NCBI GenBank assembly: GCA_024398135.1
Contig: CP073750.1
Span: 186,001 to 250,000, forward strand
Source of the DNA: a bacterium SCSIO 12643
Lineage (GTDB): Bacteria; Bacteroidota; Bacteroidia; Flavobacteriales_G; Salibacteraceae
Length of the DNA: 64,000 nucleotides
Direction: 5' to 3'
The notes beneath the pieces are model-generated. The model made no database searches, was not told where the DNA came from, and worked only from the letters and a program-made list of their open reading frames with translations. Below, piece by piece: positions 8,930 through 16,478 of the stretch. Made by a program: the position numbers and the translations under genes. The first letter of the stretch is position 1. Every line of letters begins with the position of its first letter.

Positions 8930-9586
8930 TTACGCCAAAAACTGAACGGTTTTGGCTTTTCGCAACCAGGAAATCGCAAAGGCCTCGATAGCCACCACCT
9001 CAAATACAAATACATATGGGAAACCTACCTCTACGCCTTGTTTTTCCAGAATCATTAAAACGATCATGATAACAATACTTGCCCAAATAATAATTCCACA
9101 GGTCTTATAAAACATATTCAAACCCTGAGAGTTGTTGGACGATAACGTAAATTTAAAATAAGACATATACCCTAACAAAGAGATAAATATCCCAGCTGAA
9201 CCCAGATGGATATATTTCTTGGTCATATTGTCCACGTGACCAAATAAATACGGGCTATCCGTGAAATGAATAGGCCCCTCAGCATTCATGGAGGTAGTGG
9301 GTACCAAAACCACTACAACAGCAAAAAATGCGGCTATACTTGTGATCACATTATCACTAATTTTCTCCGAGGGTAATTTTTCGTACCCCTGATAACTAAA
9401 CAGCATGATCGCAAAGGCAAAGATGATGGCAATAAAAAATAAACTCGATCGGGTATAATAGTAATGACTAAATGAGCTCAATACCTTTTCTATGTCTGAA
9501 CCGAAATACAATAAAAATGGGAGCATCATTCCCAATAAGCCAATGTTTCTTCTCTGTTTATACAGTTCTTTTTTGTACGTATCCAT
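8930..9586 (-). CDS. Multi-pass membrane protein, DUF998-like
   Basis: The 218-residue product has six predicted membrane helices: about 14-30, 48-66, 83-100, 126-145, 161-180 and 186-208. Between helices 3 and 4 is a loop TTSMNAEGPIHFTDSP, and Gly-Ser-Ala-Gly-rich helix 4 begins IHLGSAGIF. The layout resembles small DUF998-type integral membrane proteins, but I see no catalytic residues. Its upstream region carries an 18-bp palindrome shared with the next gene upstream, so the two are probably controlled by one regulator. Confidence 0.65.
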   Translation of the reverse strand: MDTYKKELYKQRRNIGLLGMMLPFLLYFGSDIEKVLSSFSHYYYTRSSLFFIAIIFAFAIMLFSYQGYEKLPSEKISDNVITSIAAFFAVVVVLVPTTSMNAEGPIHFTDSPYLFGHVDNMTKKYIHLGSAGIFISLLGYMSYFKFTLSSNNSQGLNMFYKTCGIIIWASIVIMIVLMILEKQGVEVGFPYVFVFEVVAIEAFAISWLRKAKTVQFLA

Positions 9587-9646
9587 GATTGTTGATTTTA
9601 TAAGTTGAATTGATGCATCTAAATTCGGTGATCTGATTGGAACTTT

Positions 9647-9668
9647 ATATCACGGAATTCGGTGATAT
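9647..9668 (-). promoter_or_regulatory. Palindromic operator candidate, copy 1
   Basis: ATCACGGAATTCGGTGAT at 9649-9666 is an 18-bp palindrome with one mismatched pair, extended by AT/AT on both sides. A half-copy (AATTCGGTGAT) follows at 9622-9632. It lies 62 bases upstream of the membrane-protein start at 9586. The same core recurs at 10253-10270 ahead of the neighbouring gene with matching downstream spacing. I infer a binding site for a dimeric regulator that I cannot identify. Confidence 0.65.
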
Positions 9669-9773
9669 TATTCTAGATCAAATCATTGAATAAAATATGG
9701 TAAGCTGGTCCGTTTTTTTGAATCACAGTAATTCCAACCTACCATATTCAAATACGTCAAGTTCTATTTTTAA

Positions 9774-10196
9774 TTATCCAATAATTCTGTATTTCTTCGC
9801 AAAAACTGCAAAGTAGTTTACGTCCAGTTTAAAATTAGAATTCACTCGAATATCTTCTCTATACACTTCCAAATTATGTCTTCCCGGTTCTAAATAAATG
9901 GTTGTTGATGCTGATGAAAAAAATGTTACCGTACTACTTTCTCCTTCAAAACTCATATCAGCTGCTACGCGCTGCCCATTCAGCTTTACATACAACCGGA
10001 TTCCTGCATTAGCGGTAGGCCCAGAGTAGTTTGCACTTGCACAGGCATTAATAGTTAAAAGACTTGGCACCTTAATCTCAATATAGTCTTGCCATTTATT
10101 CTCAGAATAACCCTCAGGGGTTTTATTCATGGCAATGATTCTTACAGGTGAAATTCTTCCGTTTTCAAGTTCCGACTTTTTTAGATCTTCTTTCAT
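9774..10196 (-). CDS. Non-secreted beta-rich protein of unknown function
   Basis: The protein has 140 residues. No signal peptide or membrane helix is visible. The sequence alternates short strands rich in Ser, Thr and Val (SSTVTFFSSASTTIYLEPGRHNLEVYRE), like a C1q- or jelly-roll-type sandwich. I chose the ATG at 10194-10196 rather than the in-frame ATG at 10239-10241. It places the start 18 bases after the conserved TTTAGATCCATCA, close to the layout of the neighbouring membrane-protein gene, and the longer version would leave almost no room for a promoter. Function is unknown. Confidence 0.65.
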   Translation of the reverse strand: MKEDLKKSELENGRISPVRIIAMNKTPEGYSENKWQDYIEIKVPSLLTINACASANYSGPTANAGIRLYVKLNGQRVAADMSFEGESSTVTFFSSASTTIYLEPGRHNLEVYREDIRVNSNFKLDVNYFAVFAKKYRIIG

Positions 10197-10250
10197 GTTT
10201 TTGGTTTTAATTAATGATGGATCTAAATACGAGAGTTTCACTGTAATATA

Positions 10251-10272
10251 AAATCACGGAATTCGGTGATTT
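10251..10272 (-). promoter_or_regulatory. Palindromic operator candidate, copy 2
   Basis: The core at 10253-10270 is identical to that at 9649-9666 and is extended by AA/TT. On the minus strand, TTTAGATCCATCA begins 43 bases after the first base of the core. TTTAGATGCATCA begins at exactly the same distance in copy 1. This shared geometry argues for a real promoter-operator unit and not a chance repeat. It also sits in the gap ahead of the divergent helicase gene. Confidence 0.65.
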
Positions 10273-10343
10273 TTTCTTTAACCAAATAATAATTAAAAAT
10301 AAAAGCCATTTAAAGGCTCCAACTCTCATCTCATCAATCTAAC

Positions 10344-10351
10344 TACCTTTG
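10344..10351 (+). promoter_or_regulatory. Promoter core TACCTTTG of the helicase gene
   Basis: TACCTTTG matches the Bacteroidota -7 element TAnnTTTG exactly. It overlaps the most upstream TTG codon of the helicase frame, so that TTG cannot be the start. Transcription should begin near 10356-10358. Confidence 0.6.
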
Positions 10352-10366
10352 CGCAAATTTTTGGAT

Positions 10367-11701
10367 GTGAATTTTACGGATCTTAATATCAACAACACGA
10401 TACTTCGGGCGATTGAGGAAGTCGGTTATACGACTCCTACTCCTATTCAAGAAAAAGCATTTCCGGTAATTATGTCGGGGCGCGATATGATTGGGATTGC
10501 CCAAACGGGTACCGGAAAAACCTGGGCGTATTTGTTGCCTTTGATCCGAATGTATAAATACACCAAAAGCATGCATCCCACCATGTTGGTGTTGGTACCT
10601 ACCCGCGAATTGGTTTTACAAGTTGTAGAGGAAGCCGAGAAACTCTCGCAGTTTACCAACTTACGTGTAGGTGGATTTTATGGAGGAACCAACATCAATA
10701 CCCAAAAAGAAAAAGCTTTTCACGGATTGGATTTAGTGGTTTCTACCCCTGGAAGATTATATGATTTGGGACGTATTGGCGCTTTACGTTTAAAACACAT
10801 CAACAAACTGGTGATTGATGAGGTGGATGAAATGATGAATTTGGGCTTCCGTACCCAGCTGAATAACATTTTTGAGCTTTTACCTGAGAGACGTCAAAAC
10901 ATTATGTTCTCCGCTACGATGAACTCGGAAGTGGAAAAACTCATCACCGGGAAGTTTATCAGTCCGGTCAATGTGACCATCACCCCTACGGGAACTCCTG
11001 TAGAGAAAATTGAGCAACAAGCATTTCATATTCCGAATTTCAATTCTAAGGTGAATCTGCTTCAGTATTTTATTGAAAACGATCCGGACTTTACCAAGGT
11101 ATTGGTGTTTGTGAAAAATAAACGTTTTGCGGACCGTTTGTTTGAGCGCATTGAAATGGAATACCCGGAATTCAGTCGTGTGATCCACTCTAACAAAATG
11201 CAAAACTACCGGATACGTTCAGTAAAAGCATTTCAGGAAGGTCGTTGTAAATTACTGATCGCTACTGATATTATTGCACGTGGAATTGATGTGGATCAGG
11301 TGACTCATGTAATCAACTTTGATTTACCGGAACATCCTGAAAACTATATTCATAGAATTGGTAGAACGGGTCGTGCGCAAGAAAGCGGTGTGGCCATCTC
11401 ATTTGTGGCAGAAACAGAACTGGGACTTTTACATAACATTGAAGGGTTGATGAAGAAGACCATTCCCGTACTTCCGGTACACGAAGATGTAGAAATCCGA
11501 GAAGACCTCATCAAAGAAGAAATTCCAGATAACCATGACCGTTCATATGAAGTAGGCTCTAAGAAAAAAGAACTGGCTCCCGGTTTTCATGAGAAAAAAG
11601 CCAAAAACAAAAAAACCAATCAGGGTGGTTCTTATCGCGCTAAAATCAAAGCGAAATACAAAAAACCAAAAACGCGAGGACAAAAAAGAAAGAAAAAATA
11701 A
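10367..11701 (+). CDS. DEAD-box ATP-dependent RNA helicase
   Basis: The enzyme unwinds RNA duplexes in ribosome assembly or mRNA turnover. All core motifs are visible: the Q motif ahead of TPTPIQEKAF, motif I AQTGTGKTW, Ia PTRELVLQ, Ib TPGRLYDLG, motif II modified to DEVDE (D-E-V-D in place of D-E-A-D), motif III SAT, then IARGIDVDQV and HRIGRTGRA in the second RecA domain. The tail is a lysine-rich basic extension. I set the start at GTG 10367, giving V/M-NFTDLNIN, the usual family opening; the frame could extend to TTG 10349, but that codon lies inside the promoter core. Confidence 0.93.
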   Translation: MNFTDLNINNTILRAIEEVGYTTPTPIQEKAFPVIMSGRDMIGIAQTGTGKTWAYLLPLIRMYKYTKSMHPTMLVLVPTRELVLQVVEEAEKLSQFTNLRVGGFYGGTNINTQKEKAFHGLDLVVSTPGRLYDLGRIGALRLKHINKLVIDEVDEMMNLGFRTQLNNIFELLPERRQNIMFSATMNSEVEKLITGKFISPVNVTITPTGTPVEKIEQQAFHIPNFNSKVNLLQYFIENDPDFTKVLVFVKNKRFADRLFERIEMEYPEFSRVIHSNKMQNYRIRSVKAFQEGRCKLLIATDIIARGIDVDQVTHVINFDLPEHPENYIHRIGRTGRAQESGVAISFVAETELGLLHNIEGLMKKTIPVLPVHEDVEIREDLIKEEIPDNHDRSYEVGSKKKELAPGFHEKKAKNKKTNQGGSYRAKIKAKYKKPKTRGQKRKKK

Positions 11702-11736
11702 AGTTGATCAACCTATTTCGGTTTAACTCTTTAACA

Positions 11737-11774
11737 TCCTTCGATTCCCTTCGGCTCCGCTCAGGGACGAAGGA
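11737..11774. repeat. REP-like hairpin after the helicase gene
   Basis: TCCTTCG at 11737-11743 pairs with CGAAGGA at 11768-11774, and CCCT at 11747-11750 pairs with AGGG at 11763-11766, around a GC-rich loop. The G+C content stands out from the surrounding AT-rich DNA. No T tract follows, so it is a poor Rho-independent terminator. I saw no second copy in the window. Confidence 0.5.
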
Positions 11775-11937
11775 CTCCATCTTTCCATGTACTACCAATT
11801 AATCGTAGCACCGTAAGAATCGATAAGAAAACAGCTATCTCATCATTGAAGTTTTTCGTTTAATTTGTTTGATCAATTTGATGCAAAAACAATGAATTGG
11901 TATAGTTCTTGGTTTCGGCTGCGCGAAAAACAAACTA

Positions 11938-11945
11938 TACATTTG
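11938..11945 (+). promoter_or_regulatory. Promoter core TACATTTG of the TonB-dependent receptor gene
   Basis: An exact TAnnTTTG element ends only 4 bases before the ATG at 11950. Transcription should therefore start at or next to the start codon, which predicts a leaderless mRNA. Confidence 0.55.
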
Positions 11946-11949
11946 AACA

Positions 11950-14346
11950 ATGAAATTTCTACCTATACTACTGCTGTTATTCCCGCTGTGTCTTTCTGCG
12001 CAAACAGATGAGATAATTACCCAAAGTATCCGTGGAACCATTCGTGATAAGGTCACACAATCCCCACTACCCGGAGCATCTATTGTACTTTTAGATGTAG
12101 AACCCAAAACCGGAACCACCACTGATGTCAATGGTGAATTCCTGATTCCCAACGTACCTATTGGTCGGGTACATGTACAGATTTCTTATATCGGCTTTAA
12201 ACCTCAGGTATTACGCAACTTACTATTGACTGCCGGAAAGGAATTAATCGTTAATGTCGATTTGGAAGAACAAGCTTTTGAAATGGACGAGGTAGTCGTT
12301 ACCGTCAAAACGGACAAACAAAAAGCTTTAAACGAAATGGGTACTGCCAGTGTCCGTACCTTCTCCATAGAAGAAACTGAACGTTATGCCGGGAGTTTAG
12401 GCGATCCTTCTCGGATGGCTTCGAATTTTGCGGGAGTCGCTATGGTCAATGATTCCCGAAACGATATCATTATTCGAGGGAATTCCCCGGCCGGATTGTT
12501 ATGGCGCTTAGATGGAATTGAGATTCCGAACCCCAATCACTTTGGCGCCAACGGAACTACAGGTGGTCCGGTGAGTATGCTCAACAACAATCTATTGACC
12601 AATTCAGATTTCTTTACGGGTGCCTTCCCTGCCGAATATGGAAATGCAATGTCAGGAGTATTTGATTTGAGAATGAAATCGGGAAACAATCAAACACATG
12701 AGTTTTTAGGACAAGTCGGTTTTAATGGTTTTGAATTGGGTGCTGAGGGTCCCTTCTCTAAAAAACACCGAGGATCGTATATTACCAATTATCGGTACTC
12801 CACACTAGGATTACTGAATAATATCGGAGTGAATTTTGGAACCGGAACCGCAATTCCACAATATCAGGATTTGACCTTTAAACTGGACTTCCCTACCGAA
12901 AAAATGGGAAAATTCACTTTAATCGGGATGGGTGGTTTAAGTTATATCGAATTGTATGACAGCAAAACCGCGGAAGTGAAACCGGATGAAAACATTGATT
13001 ATGAACTGCAAGGTGTAGACCTCAACTATGGTTCCAATATGGGCGTGATTGGCTTGTCTCATTTGTATTATTTCAGTCCGAAAACACGATTACAAACTAT
13101 TGTTTCGGTTTTGGGTTCTCAAAACCTTACGCATATAGATTCGCTGCGATTCGATCAAAACGGATCGATTATCGCCAATTCAAATTACAAATTCTATTCT
13201 GCAACTTCTAATGAAGTCAAATACACTGTAGCTTCACATCTGAATCATAAAATCGATTCAAGAAATAACTTTAGAACAGGGTTTTACTTTGATGTTTTTC
13301 AAATCTCGTTTCGAGACAGTGTACTGGATTTTGAAACCCGTAATGTAGATGATCGTTATAAAGCGAATGGCGTGATTCCGGTAACCCGTGCCTATTTCCA
13401 ATGGCAACATTTCCTGAATAAAAGGACCACTGTGAATGGTGGATTGTATACGCAGATTGATCATCGGAACAATGCATTTGCTTTAGAACCTCGTTTGGGA
13501 ATTCGATACGAACTCAGTCCTAAACATGCTTTAAATCTGGCGTATGGTATGCATTCGCAAATGCAAAACAAGCGTTACTATTTCATGGAAGAGAAACAAA
13601 ATAATGGTCGATACATTCCTTTAAATCAGGAAATGGGATTGTCTAAATCACAGCAGATTGTTTTAGGGTCTAATTATCAAATTGCGCCCAACTTTAGATT
13701 TAAAACCGAAACGTATTTCCAATATTTATATGAAATTCCGATCACCCCTTCTCTACCTGAATTTTCTATGATCAATACAGGAGACAACTACAATAGTGCT
13801 TTCCCGGATAGTTTAGTCAACAACGGTACCGGAATGAATTATGGTATTGAGTTTACCTTAGAGCGTTTCCTCAATAAAAACTTCTATTTCCTGAGTACAT
13901 TATCGCTATTTGAATCCAAGTACAAAGGTTATTCTGAAACTGAACGCAATACCGCTTTTAACGGCAATTTCGTATGGAATGTGTTGGGTGGATATGAACT
14001 CCGACTGGACCAAACTAAATCTTTGGGTTTTGATGCACGGATGGTTTATGCGGGTGGCAAGCGATATGTTCCGGTAGATTTAGAGGCTTCTCAGCGTGAA
14101 TATGAAACGGTATATAAATGGGATGAAGCATACGATCATAAGCATGGGAATTATTTCAGAACCGATTTAAGAATTTCGTTTAAAATGAATGGTAAGAAAA
14201 TTGATCAGGAATGGGCGATGGACTTACAGAACTTTACCAATTCTAAAAACTTGTATTCTGAATCGTATAATCCGAATACTCAGAAATTACATCAAACGTA
14301 TCAAACGGGATTCTTCCCGATGTTTTTGTATCGTATCCGATTCTAA
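11950..14346 (+). CDS. TonB-dependent outer-membrane receptor with N-terminal carboxypeptidase-regulatory-like domain
   Basis: This 798-residue outer-membrane transporter uses TonB energy for uptake of an unknown substrate. A signal peptide (1-17) is followed by a CarboxypepD_reg-like domain (about 25-110: GTIRDKVTQSPLPGASIVLLD ... TDVNGEFLIPNVPIG). A plug domain follows (about 125-235) with IIIRGNSPAGLLWRLDGIEIPNPNHFG, then a barrel ending in aromatic FPMFLYRIRF. No SusD partner is adjacent, so it is not a classic Sus pair; an iron, vitamin or peptide substrate is possible. Its last 4 bases overlap the end of a converging gene. Confidence 0.9.
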   Translation: MKFLPILLLLFPLCLSAQTDEIITQSIRGTIRDKVTQSPLPGASIVLLDVEPKTGTTTDVNGEFLIPNVPIGRVHVQISYIGFKPQVLRNLLLTAGKELIVNVDLEEQAFEMDEVVVTVKTDKQKALNEMGTASVRTFSIEETERYAGSLGDPSRMASNFAGVAMVNDSRNDIIIRGNSPAGLLWRLDGIEIPNPNHFGANGTTGGPVSMLNNNLLTNSDFFTGAFPAEYGNAMSGVFDLRMKSGNNQTHEFLGQVGFNGFELGAEGPFSKKHRGSYITNYRYSTLGLLNNIGVNFGTGTAIPQYQDLTFKLDFPTEKMGKFTLIGMGGLSYIELYDSKTAEVKPDENIDYELQGVDLNYGSNMGVIGLSHLYYFSPKTRLQTIVSVLGSQNLTHIDSLRFDQNGSIIANSNYKFYSATSNEVKYTVASHLNHKIDSRNNFRTGFYFDVFQISFRDSVLDFETRNVDDRYKANGVIPVTRAYFQWQHFLNKRTTVNGGLYTQIDHRNNAFALEPRLGIRYELSPKHALNLAYGMHSQMQNKRYYFMEEKQNNGRYIPLNQEMGLSKSQQIVLGSNYQIAPNFRFKTETYFQYLYEIPITPSLPEFSMINTGDNYNSAFPDSLVNNGTGMNYGIEFTLERFLNKNFYFLSTLSLFESKYKGYSETERNTAFNGNFVWNVLGGYELRLDQTKSLGFDARMVYAGGKRYVPVDLEASQREYETVYKWDEAYDHKHGNYFRTDLRISFKMNGKKIDQEWAMDLQNFTNSKNLYSESYNPNTQKLHQTYQTGFFPMFLYRIRF

Positions 14347-15086
14347 AAAGTACGCTTATAAAACTGTTTGGTATCTTCCGGGAGAAGTACTTTAAAATCT
14401 AATTCCTCGATTCTATAAATCAACGGTCTGCGTTTTCCATATTCCTCAGGTGGATATACTTCAAACGTATAATCGTTGGTAAAATAAATAGACCATATGT
14501 TATATCGAATGGAATCTAATTTAGGAATCATCGCTACAGTATCATTGTATCCCAAAGCCTCTCCCCGGGTTGGAATGGTTCGTAGATCATAAATCCAAAA
14601 TTCACGGCCTAACATGCCCATTTGGATCAGAATATCTTTTTTAGGATTCATTTCAAATCCACCGGAAGACAATGTAAAGAACACTTCTTTGAGCATTAAA
14701 TCATAGACTCTAAAATTAGCACAATTGGTTCCACATCCCCAGCCATGTATTATTTGGTTCAGATGATTCCATTCAAAATCTCCGCCAAACCCCGGTACGA
14801 TTTCGGCCATTTGGGTTAAGGTTTCCAGATTGTATAAAGTCAATCGATAAGCCCCGCCTTTATCTGCCTTATGACGAAAAAAGAAGTATTTTCCATCTGG
14901 TGAAATTTCTAAAGTTTTAACTTCTTCCCAGGCCTTAAAATGCGTCACATTCACCTCTTTTCCATTGACTTTGGCATAAATATCATAATAAGCACCATCG
15001 TGAAATTCAATGTAGATTTCATGCTTTTGCGCCATAGAAACCTGCAGTCCAATCAACCCAATGACCAATAGTAAAATATGCTTCAT
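14343..15086 (-). CDS. Secreted protein with beta-propeller-like repeats, unknown function
   Basis: The protein has 247 residues. A signal peptide (MKHILLLVIGLIGLQVSMAQ) is followed by strands resembling WD40/TolB blades: VKTLEISPDGKYFFFRHK and YRLTLYNLETLTQMAEIVPG. A CGTNC motif lies in the middle. It is too short for a complete seven-blade propeller. It converges on and overlaps the receptor gene by 4 bases at the stop codons. Function is unknown. Confidence 0.65.
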   Translation of the reverse strand: MKHILLLVIGLIGLQVSMAQKHEIYIEFHDGAYYDIYAKVNGKEVNVTHFKAWEEVKTLEISPDGKYFFFRHKADKGGAYRLTLYNLETLTQMAEIVPGFGGDFEWNHLNQIIHGWGCGTNCANFRVYDLMLKEVFFTLSSGGFEMNPKKDILIQMGMLGREFWIYDLRTIPTRGEALGYNDTVAMIPKLDSIRYNIWSIYFTNDYTFEVYPPEEYGKRRPLIYRIEELDFKVLLPEDTKQFYKRTF

Positions 15087-15145
15087 GTGTCTTTTAAATC
15101 TAATGACGGAAAAAGGAATGATAAAGTATTTTTTAGAAGATTTAA

Positions 15146-15877
15146 TTACAATGTACCTGTTAACTTATAATAGATGGTCGCTAGTATTGAATACACCACA
15201 GGAATTCCCCACCACATCTTTTTCTTCACTTTAGGGTCTATATTCTTATTGGTGTATATCTCATAAAAACCAAAACTTAATACCGCCAAACTAAATGTAC
15301 CACTTATGATCACCACATATTTATTGGATGCCAGATAAGTTGTCGCAAAAGCAAGTAGAGTAATAATGGTTACCAGAAAAACATTTTTTTCCATCCAGGA
15401 TTTAGCCCCACCCTGAAAAGGTGTAATTGAGTGAACATCTTCCAACCTTCGTTTTATTTCATCATAATCTTCTACACCAGAGTGAATCAAAATAGTCTCC
15501 GAGTCACTTTTAACCGTAAGCACTCGTAAATCCGCGGTACCTTCTATAATTTCTATGATTTCATTGAATGGAATCGTTACGGTTGGTAAATTCATTTGTT
15601 CTCTAACAATCTGATTTTCTTCGATCGTTAACTGATAACTATAGAAAATTTCCTCTTGTCTTTTCAATTGCTTTTTAATCGTAAAAAACATAATCGCAGA
15701 CGCCATCATAATTACAAACGGATATGTATACATATCCATAGAATGATCATTTGAATTTAAGTACGCAATTCCAAGTCCAGCTAATACTGCGAATATCATA
15801 AGTATTAATACAGTACGCATATACTTTTTCTTGTGTCTCTCAAATGCATTGGGCTTAATAGTGTATACTCTGTCCAT
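15146..15877 (-). CDS. Membrane protein with an internal PH-like (YcxB-type) segment
   Basis: The protein has 243 residues. Two membrane helices (about 20-40 and 47-66) precede a soluble stretch YQLTIEENQIVREQMNLPTV...IPFNEIIEIIEGTADLRVLTVKS (about 80-150), which resembles the bacterial PH/YcxB fold. Three more helices follow (about 165-240). The order 2 TM, PH-like, 3 TM is unlike the smaller YcxB-like protein at 2735-3286. It sits 26 bases behind the acetyltransferase gene and is probably co-transcribed. Function is unknown. Confidence 0.6.
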   Translation of the reverse strand: MDRVYTIKPNAFERHKKKYMRTVLILMIFAVLAGLGIAYLNSNDHSMDMYTYPFVIMMASAIMFFTIKKQLKRQEEIFYSYQLTIEENQIVREQMNLPTVTIPFNEIIEIIEGTADLRVLTVKSDSETILIHSGVEDYDEIKRRLEDVHSITPFQGGAKSWMEKNVFLVTIITLLAFATTYLASNKYVVIISGTFSLAVLSFGFYEIYTNKNIDPKVKKKMWWGIPVVYSILATIYYKLTGTL

Positions 15878-15903
15878 ATTTCAAGTATTAATTGGGTTTT
15901 AAT

Positions 15904-16413
15904 TTATCTTCCTAACAAATCCAGTTCAAAACAAATAAATGGGTCTGTCTTACCTTGAAAAAACACCTCCCCTCGTGTTTGATATCCTCTTCTTTTGTAA
16001 AAGTTTTGAATACGCTGATTTTGGCTATATGCGTCTAATCTGATAGATGGATACCCCGACTCTTTCGCATGAGCTTCGGCAAAATCCATCAACTTCTGCG
16101 CATAACCATTTTTTTGATATTCGGGTAATACCACTAAACGATGAATCACCATTGGCATATCTTCTTTATAGGTCCACCCAATATTTACATATTGTTCGTC
16201 TTGTTGTTCGTCCAACATTATCGCACCAATAATTTGAGCTCCATCAAACAAGGCATACACTCTTCTTTTTTCAATGGATGTACGAATCAGATCCTGCGTG
16301 GGGTAATTCTCATTCCATTGCTGAATGTTCTGGGCCAGCATATCATTTCTACAAGCTATATAGATATTCCAGATTTGATCGAAGTCAGCATTTTGGGCTA
16401 ATTTGATTTCCAT
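15904..16413 (-). CDS. GNAT-family N-acetyltransferase
   Basis: The 169-residue cytosolic enzyme transfers an acyl group from acyl-CoA to an unknown amine. The fold opens with a typical beta1-alpha1 (IKLAQNADFDQIWNIYIACR). The acetyl-CoA loop is VLPEYQKNGYAQKLMDFAEAHA, matching the Q/R-x-x-G-x-G/A signature, and the C-terminal NFYKRRGYQTRGE is the usual closing helix-strand. A promoter core lies at 16448-16455, and a membrane-protein gene follows in the same direction. Confidence 0.85.
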   Translation of the reverse strand: MEIKLAQNADFDQIWNIYIACRNDMLAQNIQQWNENYPTQDLIRTSIEKRRVYALFDGAQIIGAIMLDEQQDEQYVNIGWTYKEDMPMVIHRLVVLPEYQKNGYAQKLMDFAEAHAKESGYPSIRLDAYSQNQRIQNFYKRRGYQTRGEVFFQGKTDPFICFELDLLGR

Positions 16414-16447
16414 ATCATTAGACTAGTTTCCATTTAAACATGCTCCA

Positions 16448-16455
16448 CAAATTTA
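16448..16455 (-). promoter_or_regulatory. Promoter core TAAATTTG of the acetyltransferase gene
   Basis: The minus strand reads TAAATTTG, an exact TAnnTTTG core, 34 bases ahead of the ATG at 16413. It lies in the 65-base gap after the ccsBA gene. Confidence 0.5.
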
Positions 16456-16478
16456 GACGGATTCTTTAAATATCTATC

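Noticed and set aside
10343-10576. Minus-strand ORF opposite the helicase N-terminus
   Set aside because: It lies wholly over well-supported DEAD-box coding sequence and has no features of its own.
11835-12152. Minus-strand ORF over the receptor N-terminus
   Set aside because: Overlaps the signal peptide and regulatory-like domain of the receptor; composition is that of a shadow frame.
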